Shown piece by piece: positions 36,649 to 45,779 of a stretch of 64,000 nt of DNA. Under the pieces are notes generated by a model. It saw only the letters and a list, made by a program, of their open reading frames with translations, searched no databases and was not told the origin of the DNA. The position numbers and the translations under genes are program-made. Source of the stretch: an uncultured Clostridia bacterium (GTDB taxonomy: Bacteria; Bacillota; Clostridia; Christensenellales; Borkfalkiaceae); contig CAMWMZ010000003.1 in assembly GCA_947175485.1 (NCBI GenBank), forward strand, positions 1 to 64,000. The letters are read 5' to 3'. The number at the start of each line of letters is the position of its first letter. Position 1 is the stretch's first letter.

Positions 36649-37587
36649 ATGACTAACAAAAAAATGCAAATAAATAAAGAAGTGGCTTTAAGGCTGTGGA
36701 ACGCACAATTCGGAAGAACCGATAAAACAACGGATTTTGCAGGACGCGAAATCGCTAAGGCGGCTTATAATGACCGCAACAGTAAATTCTGTTGGAACGT
36801 AGACCACATTTATCCGCAAAAGCTCGGAGGAAAAACTGTTGATAGCAATTTAATTTGTTGCCACATGTTGACCAACGACGAAAAGGCGGATAATTATCCC
36901 GCATTTACTGCGAACGGCAAAAAGTTTATTATCAAGAAAGTTCAAAATCATTATGAAATCGTTGAACTGAAGGATAAGGATGAGGATGCTGGTAACGGCA
37001 AAGAAGAGACCGATGATAGAGTTAACTTTTTTGATGCGGCGGCAGGGCTTGAGTTTTTCGATAAGTGCGGAGAGCCGGGTTGGGTAGGATTTGTTAAAAT
37101 TCTCGTTTCTTTGAAATATGATAACAAGCAAAATATTGCAGGCGAGTTATATGCGTTTTTTAAAAAGATTTTAGGTTGTCCTGCCTATACGGGAGGCGAT
37201 TTGGAATTCGTGGATTTGCCTCGCATAACATATGGCAACGAGTTTGAATATAAGTTGTTTGACTTTAAAGTGGAACAGCAGTCTTTTGTTCAAAATATGT
37301 TGGATAATTGTGTGTTGCTCAACACGTATTTACAGTATTTTAGAAATAAAAATAAAATCGATAATTTTAAAATTTATTGCGGATTACGTAAATACGATAA
37401 TGAGTTTTTTGCTTCAAGAGCAGAAGAGCGAGATTTTAACGTAAGATTTTTAAACAATGCGATAACCATAAATGATTTGGTTAAAATTAATACTGACGCA
37501 AAGGACAAGAGCTTAAAAGAAAGCAACGGTTGCTTTGAATACGATTATATTTACACCAAATTAAGGGACGATTTAAACAAACAATAA
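36649..37587 (+). CDS. HNH endonuclease-domain protein
   Basis: FCWNVDHIYPQKLGGKTVDSNLICCHMLTNDEKADNYP (D-H-I-x-P and N-L HNH signatures); AT-rich relative to neighbours. Confidence 0.85.
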   Translation: MTNKKMQINKEVALRLWNAQFGRTDKTTDFAGREIAKAAYNDRNSKFCWNVDHIYPQKLGGKTVDSNLICCHMLTNDEKADNYPAFTANGKKFIIKKVQNHYEIVELKDKDEDAGNGKEETDDRVNFFDAAAGLEFFDKCGEPGWVGFVKILVSLKYDNKQNIAGELYAFFKKILGCPAYTGGDLEFVDLPRITYGNEFEYKLFDFKVEQQSFVQNMLDNCVLLNTYLQYFRNKNKIDNFKIYCGLRKYDNEFFASRAEERDFNVRFLNNAITINDLVKINTDAKDKSLKESNGCFEYDYIYTKLRDDLNKQ

Positions 37588-37681
37588 AGGTAATTCGTAA
37601 ATAAACCTCAAAAGGAGTATCGGGCAACAGATACTCCTTTTTTTAAAATCCCCTTGCGGAATAACCGCAAGGGGATTTGTT

Positions 37682-38164
37682 TTATTTGCATTTGTTTTGT
37701 ATGTTTGGTTTTTCGTAGACGGAACAGCCTAAATCAGAGTTGTAAGCGGTTGTTTTTTCGTAGCCGCAGGCGGTGAAGAATTCTTCTGCGTTTTCGCAAG
37801 GCAGGGAATAGGATTTATCCGTGCCGGCTTCTCTTAGCTTCATTTCTGCGGTATACAATAAAAATTTACCTAAGCCCTGACGGCGGCGGGAGGGGACAAC
37901 GTAAATTTCGCGGATATCGCCCCAGCCTTCTTTAAAGTTCCATTCGTTATTTATGTCGTCGGTCTGGTAAATGACAAACCCCGCGAAGGTATCGCCGTCT
38001 TTTAAGATATCTATGTGCAGAAGCCCCGCCTTTAAATCGGGGATAACGTATTCTTCCAGCAGGTGCGGAATATCTTCTCCGCAGCCGAGTTCGTTATAGT
38101 ATTCGGCGAAAAGCTGTTCGAATTGTTTTTGTGTGCTGTCTTTAAGAGGGGAAACGGTTATCAT
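37682..38164 (-). CDS. GNAT family N-acetyltransferase
   Basis: WGDIREIYVVPSRRRQGLGKFLLYTAEMKLREAG. Confidence 0.9.
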   Translation of the reverse strand: MITVSPLKDSTQKQFEQLFAEYYNELGCGEDIPHLLEEYVIPDLKAGLLHIDILKDGDTFAGFVIYQTDDINNEWNFKEGWGDIREIYVVPSRRRQGLGKFLLYTAEMKLREAGTDKSYSLPCENAEEFFTACGYEKTTAYNSDLGCSVYEKPNIQNKCK

Positions 38165-38408
38165 AAATATCCTTTTTTATCTTTTGAGGTTTTATTGCCG
38201 TTATTCAGGGTGCAAGACGCAACGGAGAATAATGGTGCTGTGCGCAGACTTTGCGTTCAAATGCGCATGGGTAATGAGAAAGATTGCGCTTATTGTTGGA
38301 GCTTGCGGCGGGCGATTGCCGTGCGCGTGCGTGGAATATCTTATATCCGACGCGGCGGAGGGGGTGCGGGAATATAAAAACGAGGACTTTGAAGTCCTCG
38401 TTAATTTT

Positions 38409-38687
38409 TTATTCCGCTACGGGATAGATGGAAACCTGCTTTCCGTCTTTGCCGACCCTTTCAAACCTTACGGTTCCGTCGATAAGCGCAAAGAGCGTAT
38501 CGTCTTTGCCCAAACCTACGTTGTTGCCGGGCTTGAATTTGGTGCCGCGCTGTCTTACGAGGATATTGCCCGCAAGCACGAACTGACCGTCGGCACGCTT
38601 AACGCCGAGCATTTTGGGATTACTGTCTCTGCCGTTGTGTGAAGAACCCGTTCCTTTTTTATGGGCGAATAAACTGATAAAGAACAT
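38409..38687 (-). CDS. rpmA: 50S ribosomal protein L27 with Firmicutes-type N-terminal extension
   Basis: [51 protein letters not shown]. Confidence 0.97.
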   Translation of the reverse strand: MFFISLFAHKKGTGSSHNGRDSNPKMLGVKRADGQFVLAGNILVRQRGTKFKPGNNVGLGKDDTLFALIDGTVRFERVGKDGKQVSIYPVAE

Positions 38688-38703
38688 TTTTTATTTCCTC
38701 CTT

Positions 38704-39114
38704 TTACTCCGCCTTGGTTTCAGCCGTTTCAGCGGCGGGTTTAGCCGCGGTTTTTTTAGCGGCAGGCTTTTTTGCCGCGGGTTTCTTTGCGGCGGGCTTT
38801 TCAGCTTCCGACGCGCCGATAGCCGTTACCTTAATCTGGGCGTAGGGCTGCCTGTGGCCTTGCTTCTTTCTTTCATTTTTCTTGGGCTTGTATTTGAATA
38901 CGATAATCTTTTTATCTTTGCCCTCTGCAACGATTTCCGCGACGACTTTAACGCCTTCTACTTCTTTTCCGGTTTGAATGCCCTTTTCGTCGGCTGTGAG
39001 AATAACGGGAAAATCAACCGTTTCCCCGACCTTTTTTCCGAGCTTTTCAACCTTTAAAACGTCGCCTACGCAAACCTTGTACTGTTTTCTGCCGTTTTCA
39101 AAAATAGCGTACAT
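38704..39114 (-). CDS. rplU: 50S ribosomal protein L21 with Lys/Ala/Pro-rich C-terminal tail
   Basis: MYAIFENGRKQYKVCVGDVLKVEKL...KKQGHRQPYAQIKVTAI; tail KPAAKKPAAKKPAAKKTAAKPAAE. Confidence 0.96.
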   Translation of the reverse strand: MYAIFENGRKQYKVCVGDVLKVEKLGKKVGETVDFPVILTADEKGIQTGKEVEGVKVVAEIVAEGKDKKIIVFKYKPKKNERKKQGHRQPYAQIKVTAIGASEAEKPAAKKPAAKKPAAKKTAAKPAAETAETKAE

Positions 39115-39302
39115 AGTGTGAAAATACCTCCTCTAACCAGTCTCGCCGAACATATAAGGCGGCGCTTCAAGCGCACTTAAAAAAGCCTTGTCCGAGCGGC
39201 TCGTTATTAAATTTATCATAAATTTATATGCAAGTCAACTAAAAAGGACTGCGAACGAATAATTTTTTGCGTGCGCGGCAAACTGGTTTTAAGGAGAAAA
39301 TT

Positions 39303-39743
39303 ATGGAAGAAATCAAAAAAGACAGCGAAGTTTTAGCTGAAATTTACCGCAACGCGCAGCTTGCGCTTACGTCTATTTCTGATATTTTGCCTGAAATAGA
39401 CGATGAAAACATAAAGCAGGAAATCATGCGCGAGCATGAAGAATACGAAAGAATCTGCTGCGAGGCGGCTTCGCTTGCGCATAAGCTCAACGTGGAGCTG
39501 AAAGATCCCAGCCCCGTTAAAAAGGCGATGATGTGGTCTGCAATCAAGATGGGCACGGCTAACGATAATTCCGCGCAGAACGTTGCCCAGATGATGATAA
39601 GAGGCACGGTTACGGGTTTGACTTCGCTTAAAACTTCGCTTACGGACGGCGGAAAGTATATGGATGAAGAAGTTAAAAAGCTTTTGACGGACCTTATCGA
39701 TATAGAAGAGAGCTTCGAACAGAAGTTAAAAACTTATTTATAA
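39303..39743 (+). CDS. Conserved hypothetical helical protein (ferritin-like/DUF2383-like)
   Basis: All-helical repeats EIYRNAQLALTSISDILPEIDDENIKQEI; ATG at 39303 after AAGGAG. Confidence 0.75.
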   Translation: MEEIKKDSEVLAEIYRNAQLALTSISDILPEIDDENIKQEIMREHEEYERICCEAASLAHKLNVELKDPSPVKKAMMWSAIKMGTANDNSAQNVAQMMIRGTVTGLTSLKTSLTDGGKYMDEEVKKLLTDLIDIEESFEQKLKTYL

Positions 39744-39774
39744 GTATACTCAGCGTTTAATAATACGAAATTAA

Positions 39775-39812
39775 AGCCGCCGCGGGCAATTTTGCCCGCG
39801 GCGGCTTTCGCT
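39775..39812. terminator. Intrinsic terminator-like hairpin
   Basis: AAGCCGCCGCGGGCAATTTTGCCCGCGGCGGCTTT. Confidence 0.8.
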
Positions 39813-39983
39813 GTTGTGCAAAGGCGCGCGGTAAAGTCCGTGTTTTGCGTTAGTACCTACTGCGTCTGAGTTATATGGTAAAATTCAATGAGGATAAACG
39901 AGCAGTTCAAAAGTTTGCCATACAATCTTAACAGACCGTTAAAAATACGCTATACGCTTTTGCAGCCGTATCAAAAACTGCGG

Positions 39984-40013
39984 TTGACAATTACGGGCGG
40001 CGGGAGGTATAAT
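39984..40013 (+). promoter_or_regulatory. Sigma-A-type promoter placed directly on the start codon
   Basis: TTGACA 39984-39989, 18-bp spacer, TATAAT 40008-40013; ATG begins at 40021. Confidence 0.75.
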
Positions 40014-40020
40014 TTTATAT

Positions 40021-41238
40021 ATGAAATACTGTATGAATTGCGGAGCGGAAAACGCTGACGGCGCGGAGTTTTGTTCTGCGTGCGCAAAAAGAACGTTTAC
40101 TTTAAACCGTGAAGATTATCTGCGCGTAAAATTCGGCGGCAGTGTTTTTGCAGAACCCGAAACGGAGATGAAGCCCGATTGTACACATATACGTACTGCG
40201 GATACTGAGGAATATACAGGCGCGGACGGAGCGGGCGGATATGGAAGAGGAGCGTTCGAAGATACGCAAGGCTGTTTGGACGACGAAAAAACCGTAGAGT
40301 GCGAAGAGGAAGCCGAAGAGTACGAAGAAACCGAATTAAGCGAAGAAGAGCGCGAAGAAAACGAAGCGGAATTTTCCGGATGCGGTGAAGATTTTTGCGT
40401 TGAGGACGGCGTTCTTTCCGGCTATGACGGCGAGGACATGCGCGTGCAAATACCTGAAGGGATTAAGCATATCGGGGAATTTGCATTTTGTCAGATGCAG
40501 ATTGAAAGCGTAAAATTCCCGTCTGCCCTTGAAAGCATAGGGGAATCCGCGTTCGGCGGCTGCGAAAAGCTGAAGGAGCTGAATTTCCCCGAAAGCTTAA
40601 CGGATATAGGCGAGGGAGCTTTTGAGGATTGTATAAATCTTGAAAAAGCGGTTTTGCCTTACGGCGTAAACATAGGCGAAAGCGCGTTTAAAGTATGCGA
40701 AAGCTTAAAAGAAATAAACATAGAGGCGGCGGCAAGCATAGGCAGCGAGGCGTTTAAATATTGTTTTGCCCTTGAAAAGGTTGTATTGCCGGAAATCGAG
40801 AATATTCCCGACTATGTGTTTTATAATTGTTGGCATTTGAAAGACGTATATTTCCCCGATTGCCTTGCATATATAGGAGGGTTTGCGTTTTCGGGCTGTT
40901 CCTCGCTTGAAAGCTTAGTGCTGCCTGCGGGATTGAAAATTATCGATAATTTTGCTTTTGAAGAGTGCTGCGCTTTGGAAACGGTCGACTTGCCCGACGG
41001 GCTTGAAAATTTAGGCGGGTATGCGTTCGGCGGGTGTACCTTTCTGGAAAGTGTTTTTATCCCCGCGAGCGTAAAAACGGCGGGTAAGCGGATATTCAAT
41101 TCAAACGGCTTGTGTACGGCATATTGCGAAGCCGCACAGCGCCCAGAGGGCTGGGATAAGGATTGGGACGTCGTAAGAGGCGGATTGTTCGGGAAAAAAA
41201 GAGTAAAAGTAATCTGGGGAGCGAAAAGACCCCGATAA
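40021..41238 (+). CDS. Zinc-ribbon protein with acidic linker and BspA-like (LRR_5) leucine-rich repeats
   Basis: MKYCMNCGAENADGAEFCSAC; repeats of IGESAFGGCEKLKELNFPESLTDIGEGAF. Confidence 0.9.
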   Translation: MKYCMNCGAENADGAEFCSACAKRTFTLNREDYLRVKFGGSVFAEPETEMKPDCTHIRTADTEEYTGADGAGGYGRGAFEDTQGCLDDEKTVECEEEAEEYEETELSEEEREENEAEFSGCGEDFCVEDGVLSGYDGEDMRVQIPEGIKHIGEFAFCQMQIESVKFPSALESIGESAFGGCEKLKELNFPESLTDIGEGAFEDCINLEKAVLPYGVNIGESAFKVCESLKEINIEAAASIGSEAFKYCFALEKVVLPEIENIPDYVFYNCWHLKDVYFPDCLAYIGGFAFSGCSSLESLVLPAGLKIIDNFAFEECCALETVDLPDGLENLGGYAFGGCTFLESVFIPASVKTAGKRIFNSNGLCTAYCEAAQRPEGWDKDWDVVRGGLFGKKRVKVIWGAKRPR

Positions 41239-41301
41239 TTGTTCTTATAAATCAAAAGCGCGGGCTTGCGGATTTGCAAGCCCGCGCTTTGTTTGGCGGG
41301 G

Positions 41302-42792
41302 TTAAATTAGCTTTACCGCATCGGCGGGAATTTCGGTTATATCCGTTATATCCGTGCGGTATTTTATGGTTTCTTCGTTATAAGTTTTGTGAGGAACCGC
41401 GTAAAGCCCGATATTTAAACGCGCCGTTAAATCGTTTAAAAGCTCATTCCATCGGGTGAGGCGGGAGAGGATATCTGCGTTCATATCCATTCTTATAATT
41501 TGCGCACCGTCGGCGGCGAGGTTCAAAAGCTTTGCCCGCACGCCGAACAGTATATATTCTTCGGTTTTCGTATTGCCCGTTCCGTTGCAACAGCGGCACG
41601 GCTTTATCATATGCGGCAGAGGGTTTGCGCCTATGCGTTTTCTTGTAAACTCCACAAGCCCGAATTTCGACATTGGGGAAACGGAGCATTTGGCTTTGTC
41701 GTTTTTCAGGGCGCGTTCAAGCTCTTCCGTCAGCGCTTTGCGGTGTTCGGCGGTTTGCATATCTATAAAATCGACCACCACGATGCCGCCTATGTTCCTG
41801 AGCTTTACCTGACGAGCTATCTCCCTTGCGGCAAGTATATTCGTGTGGTAAACGGTTTGTTCGAGATTGTAATCTCCGGTAAATTTGCCCGTGTTTACGT
41901 CTATTACGGTAAGAGCTTCGGTTTTTTCTATAACTATGTGCGCTCCGTTTTCCAAATCAACGCGAGGAGACGTTACGGATAAAATCTGTTTTGAAATCCC
42001 GAGCTCGTCGAGCATATCTCTTTTCCCCGAGTAAAGCTCTACGGGACAGCGGGTTTGCGCGGGGTAGAGGTTGATTATACCCTCTAATTTTTCTTTGAGG
42101 TCTTTGTTGCCCGCGACTATTTTTTCGATGTCGGTGGAAAGGGTGTCGCGCAAAACGCGCACGGGAAGAGCCGCGTCGGCATATAAAAGTTCTCCGACGG
42201 CGGCGGTTTTGTAGGTTTCCCTGATTTCGGCGTACAGGTTTTTAAGATAGGAATATTCGTCTTTGAGCTGGCTGCGTCTTGCATAAGGGGCGGCGGTGCG
42301 GAATATAAGCCCGTCGTCTTCGCCTTTAAGCCTTTTTGCCGAGTATTCCATATTTTTGCGCAGCTCCGCGTCTTTGATTTTTCTTGAAACGCCGACGAAA
42401 GGAACTTCGGGGATATATATCATGCATTTGCCGACGAAAGAGGGGCGGGCGGTGACCTTGGCGCCCTTGTTGCCGACGGGGAGCTTTACGATTTGCACCA
42501 TTATTTCGTCGCCTGTTTTAAGCTCGGGCACGGCGGGGAGCTCGCCTTCGAACTTTTCGCCGTCGGGCAAAAAATCCCCCGCCGACAAAAAGCAGTTTTT
42601 TTCAAGACCGCAGTTTATAAACGCCGCCTGCATGCCTGCGTGGACGCTTTCCACCCTGCCTTTATAAACGTCGCCCACGGCGCAGCCGGAACCGCGCTTT
42701 TCAAAGCTGAATTCGTCTACTTTTCCGTTTTCCGTTACCGCGGCTACGGTATAACCGCAGAAGCCGTCGAAATAAACAGTTTTTTTAGCCAA
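41302..42792 (-). CDS. rng: Ribonuclease E/G family protein
   Basis: GDVYKGRVESVHAGMQAAFINCGLEKNCFL, DVNTGKFTG, GGIVVVDFIDM, CRCCNGTG. Confidence 0.94.
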   Translation of the reverse strand: MAKKTVYFDGFCGYTVAAVTENGKVDEFSFEKRGSGCAVGDVYKGRVESVHAGMQAAFINCGLEKNCFLSAGDFLPDGEKFEGELPAVPELKTGDEIMVQIVKLPVGNKGAKVTARPSFVGKCMIYIPEVPFVGVSRKIKDAELRKNMEYSAKRLKGEDDGLIFRTAAPYARRSQLKDEYSYLKNLYAEIRETYKTAAVGELLYADAALPVRVLRDTLSTDIEKIVAGNKDLKEKLEGIINLYPAQTRCPVELYSGKRDMLDELGISKQILSVTSPRVDLENGAHIVIEKTEALTVIDVNTGKFTGDYNLEQTVYHTNILAAREIARQVKLRNIGGIVVVDFIDMQTAEHRKALTEELERALKNDKAKCSVSPMSKFGLVEFTRKRIGANPLPHMIKPCRCCNGTGNTKTEEYILFGVRAKLLNLAADGAQIIRMDMNADILSRLTRWNELLNDLTARLNIGLYAVPHKTYNEETIKYRTDITDITEIPADAVKLI

Positions 42793-42947
42793 AAGTTTTC
42801 TCCGTATAAGTTTTAGCCGCGTATGCAGGGCACAACGTAAAGATTATAATATTAAACAGACAAATTATCAATAAAAAAAGAGGAAAAATTTGACAATTAT
42901 AAACGTTTTGGATATAATACAGGCATATATAAAAGGAGATTTAAATT

Positions 42948-43379
42948 ATGAAAATAGATTTCAAAGGAATAACGGGGGAAGAGCTTTCGTTCAAGCTCAA
43001 CAGAATAAAACTCAATCCCGAGGACAAGCTGGATATAAAGCCGCAGTTTTCCCGTCAGGTCAGAAAGGTGAACGGCAACGACAAGCTCAATTTCGTGGCG
43101 CTTTCCGTCAAAATAGAGAGCACGGAAGCAGAGCCGAAGCCCTTTAACATTTTCGTGACGCTTGTAGGCGTTTTCGAAGTGGACGGAATGAGCGGAGCGG
43201 CGGACGAGAGAAGATTCGTTATCGAGGCGACCAAGCTCGTATATCCTTATTTGCGTTCGGCGGTTACCAACCTAACCGCAAGCGCGTTTATCGCTCCGTT
43301 GAATCTGCCTGTAATTTCCGGCCCCATTTTCCCCGAGGACAGAGACCAGTTTGCATTTACTGCGGGCGATTTGAATTAA
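42948..43379 (+). CDS. SecB-like chaperone-fold protein
   Basis: NFVALSVKIESTEAEPKPFNIFVTLVGVFEVDG...LVYPYLRSAVTNLTASAFIAPLNLPVISG resembles the SecB core (LFPYARE...FPQLNLAPVNF). Confidence 0.7.
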   Translation: MKIDFKGITGEELSFKLNRIKLNPEDKLDIKPQFSRQVRKVNGNDKLNFVALSVKIESTEAEPKPFNIFVTLVGVFEVDGMSGAADERRFVIEATKLVYPYLRSAVTNLTASAFIAPLNLPVISGPIFPEDRDQFAFTAGDLN

Positions 43380-43382
43380 ACC

Positions 43383-43892
43383 ATGTTCAGATATGAGGAT
43401 TTCCCGACGATAGCCGCGGCGCGCAAGGAAAGGATAAGACTGACCAACGCAGCGTTCAAGGCGGAATTAAAGGCGCACCGCAAAAAAACCGAAATATACG
43501 AAGCCCGCTGGGATGAGGCGGTTGAAAAAAGAGACGCCTTTGTTATAAACGGGTTCGCAAAAGCGGTTTTCGATTTGTTTGCGCCGTTAAAACCCGATTT
43601 GACTGCGCCCGAAACGGGGCGCGTCTATACGTGGGATGAGCTGTACGGAGATAATTTTGCCGTGCTGTCCGACATTATGAAGTCTTCTTTACCGATGCTC
43701 GTTGAAGAGGAAAGCCCTTACCGTTTGCCCGATAAGTATTATTACGACGCGGAAGAGGAGAGGGAAATCCGCCGCATAGAAAACGAAAAATCGGACAAGA
43801 TGGCTCAGGTGCGCAGAGGAATAAGATGGCTCATGATAGCCGCTGCCATCGGTCTTGCGTTCGCGTTTATCGTTTATATATTTGAAGCTTAA
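43383..43892 (+). CDS. Hypothetical tail-anchored protein downstream of SecB-like gene
   Basis: Charged helical body and single C-terminal TM (WLMIAAAIGLAFAFIVYIF); 3-nt gap to the preceding gene. Confidence 0.75.
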   Translation: MFRYEDFPTIAAARKERIRLTNAAFKAELKAHRKKTEIYEARWDEAVEKRDAFVINGFAKAVFDLFAPLKPDLTAPETGRVYTWDELYGDNFAVLSDIMKSSLPMLVEEESPYRLPDKYYYDAEEEREIRRIENEKSDKMAQVRRGIRWLMIAAAIGLAFAFIVYIFEA

Positions 43893-43957
43893 TAATAAAA
43901 TCCCCGTAATTTCGCGGGGATTTTGATTTTAAATGCATAAAATACGGACGAAAAGTG

Positions 43958-43986
43958 TTGACAAGCCCCCGAATGTGTGATAAACT
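43958..43986 (+). promoter_or_regulatory. Promoter upstream of rpmG-secE-nusG
   Basis: TTGACA 43958-43963, 17-bp spacer, TAAACT 43981-43986. Confidence 0.7.
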
Positions 43987-44036
43987 CAAAAAGCACTCGA
44001 TTGGGGGTGTAATTTTTTTGTACGGAGTTTTTCCAG

Positions 44037-44198
44037 ATGAAAGCACAAGTCAGAACTAAAATAACCTTTGAATGTACCGAGTGCAAGCACCGCAATTACG
44101 ACAGCTATAAGAATAAACGCAACGACCCCGACAGACTTACCATGTCGAAGTATTGCCCTTTCTGCAAGAAGCACACGGAGCATAAAGAAAGCAAATAA
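44037..44198 (+). CDS. rpmG: 50S ribosomal protein L33 (C+ zinc form, 53 aa)
   Basis: [53 protein letters not shown] read manually; below the ORF-track size cutoff. Confidence 0.93.
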   Translation: MKAQVRTKITFECTECKHRNYDSYKNKRNDPDRLTMSKYCPFCKKHTEHKESK

Positions 44199-44388
44199 AA
44201 TTTCCGCAAAAATACGCATGCCGTTTGGCGGCGCATATTTTTGTGCGGTTGGGGCTGTTGCCCTTTGCGCGCAATTACGGGCGCGCGCCGATAATAAACC
44301 GCGCGTATTAACTGCATGGAAACCGCCGCGAGGCAAACCGTGTTTGTGGGAGCAATGCGCGGTAAATTAATTAAAAGGGGTTTGTGTG

Positions 44389-44622
44389 ATGGCAAATCAG
44401 ACTGATAAAAACGCTAAAAAGCCCAATATTTTCGTTAGAATGGGCAGAAGATTGAAGGAAACCTTTTCCGAGCTGAAAAGGGTGACGTGGCCGAGCGTTC
44501 CTAAGGTTGTAAGAGGAACGTGCGTGGTTCTTGTGGTCGTAACGGTATTTCTTTTGATAGTTACGGGCATCAATTACGGTTTGCAGGAGCTTCTGCATCT
44601 TATTACGGGTATCGGAGCGTAA
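44389..44622 (+). CDS. secE: Preprotein translocase subunit SecE
   Basis: FSELKRVTWPSVPKVVRGTCVVLVVVTVFLLIVTGINYGLQELL. Confidence 0.93.
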   Translation: MANQTDKNAKKPNIFVRMGRRLKETFSELKRVTWPSVPKVVRGTCVVLVVVTVFLLIVTGINYGLQELLHLITGIGA

Positions 44623-44625
44623 ATT

Positions 44626-45168
44626 ATGGCGACGATGGTAGCTGATACCGAAAATCCCTGCTGGTATATTCTCCATACGTATTCGGGCTACGAATCGATG
44701 GTGAAGGACAGCCTTTTTCGGTTAATTGAAAACAACAATTTACAGAACATGATTTTCGACGTCAAAATCCCTATGGAGCAGACGATCGAAGAAAAGAACG
44801 GCAAGCGCAAAATCGTTGAGCGCAAGCTGTTGCCTTGCTACGTGTTCATTAAAATGATATATTCCAACCAGCTTTGGTACTGGGTAACCAACACGAGGGG
44901 CGTTACCGGCTTTGTCGGCCCTCAGGGCAGACCCATACCGATGAAGGAATCCGAAATACGCAAAATGCGCCTTGAGGAAGTAGTGGTTGACGCCGATTTC
45001 AAGGTCGGCGACAAGGTAGGCGTGGACGCGGGGCCTTTGGAGGGCTTCGAGGGCGTTATCACCGAGCTCAACGACGCGGCGCAGAAGGCGAAGGTCAACA
45101 TTCAGATGTTCGGCAGAAATACCGACGTGGAAGTCGAGTATATCCAAATCAGAAAAATAGAGGAATAA
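44626..45168 (+). CDS. nusG: Transcription termination/antitermination protein NusG
   Basis: CWYILHTYSGYESMVKDSL, GYVFIKM-like, TRGVTGFVGPQGRPIPM, VGDKVGVDAGPLEGFEGVI. Confidence 0.96.
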   Translation: MATMVADTENPCWYILHTYSGYESMVKDSLFRLIENNNLQNMIFDVKIPMEQTIEEKNGKRKIVERKLLPCYVFIKMIYSNQLWYWVTNTRGVTGFVGPQGRPIPMKESEIRKMRLEEVVVDADFKVGDKVGVDAGPLEGFEGVITELNDAAQKAKVNIQMFGRNTDVEVEYIQIRKIEE

Positions 45169-45269
45169 GAACGCGTATAATCGCCGCGGCTTAGCGTATG
45201 GCATTTTCGTGGCGCTTACGTTGAGTAAGCTTTTTGAAACGCTTGCGTTAGCTGTTTTGCGCGGTTATT

Positions 45270-45335
45270 GTGTTTTTAATAGTGGGAGGATACGTAAAAT
45301 CTTTAATGCGTAGCCGTTTAACCACAAAGGAGAAT
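45270..45335 (+). promoter_or_regulatory. Putative L11 operon leader structure
   Basis: GTGGGAGGATACGT...ACCAC: GTGG/CCAC closing helix immediately before the rplK SD. Confidence 0.35.
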
Positions 45336-45340
45336 AAAAA

Positions 45341-45766
45341 ATGGCAAAGAAAATTACTGCGGTAGTTAAATTGCAGCTCCCCGCGGGTAAAGCAACGCCC
45401 GCACCCCCCGTAGGTTCGACCTTAGGTCCCCACGGTATCAACATTCCCGGTTTCACCAAGGAATTCAACGCTAAGACTGCGGCTCAGGCAGGGCTTATCA
45501 TTCCTTGCGTAGTTACCATTTATCAGGACAGAAGCTTCACTTTCGAGCTTAAAACTCCCCCCACCCCCGTTCTTATCAAAAAGGCGCTGGGTTTGGAGAC
45601 GGCGAGCGCACGCCCCAACAGAGATAAGGTGGGCAAGCTTACCAAAGCTCAGGTAGAAGAAATAGCAAAGACCAAAATGCCCGATTTGAACTGCACCGAT
45701 CTGGACGCGGCGAAGAGCATGGTTAAAGGTACCGCACGTTCGATGGGCGTTACGGTGGAAGAGTAA
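45341..45766 (+). CDS. rplK: 50S ribosomal protein L11
   Basis: [37 protein letters not shown]. Confidence 0.98.
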   Translation: MAKKITAVVKLQLPAGKATPAPPVGSTLGPHGINIPGFTKEFNAKTAAQAGLIIPCVVTIYQDRSFTFELKTPPTPVLIKKALGLETASARPNRDKVGKLTKAQVEEIAKTKMPDLNCTDLDAAKSMVKGTARSMGVTVEE

Positions 45767-45779
45767 GGAGGGCGTGAAG

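Noticed and set aside
36465-37587. IscB/HEARO (OMEGA) locus
   Set aside because: The HNH protein shows no RuvC-like motifs or bridge helix by eye; the leader has no recognised HEARO features. Kept only as a structured-leader observation.
44199-44388. Possible tRNA between rpmG and secE, as in some Firmicutes
   Set aside because: No acceptor/T-arm pairing or TTCRANYC motif found.
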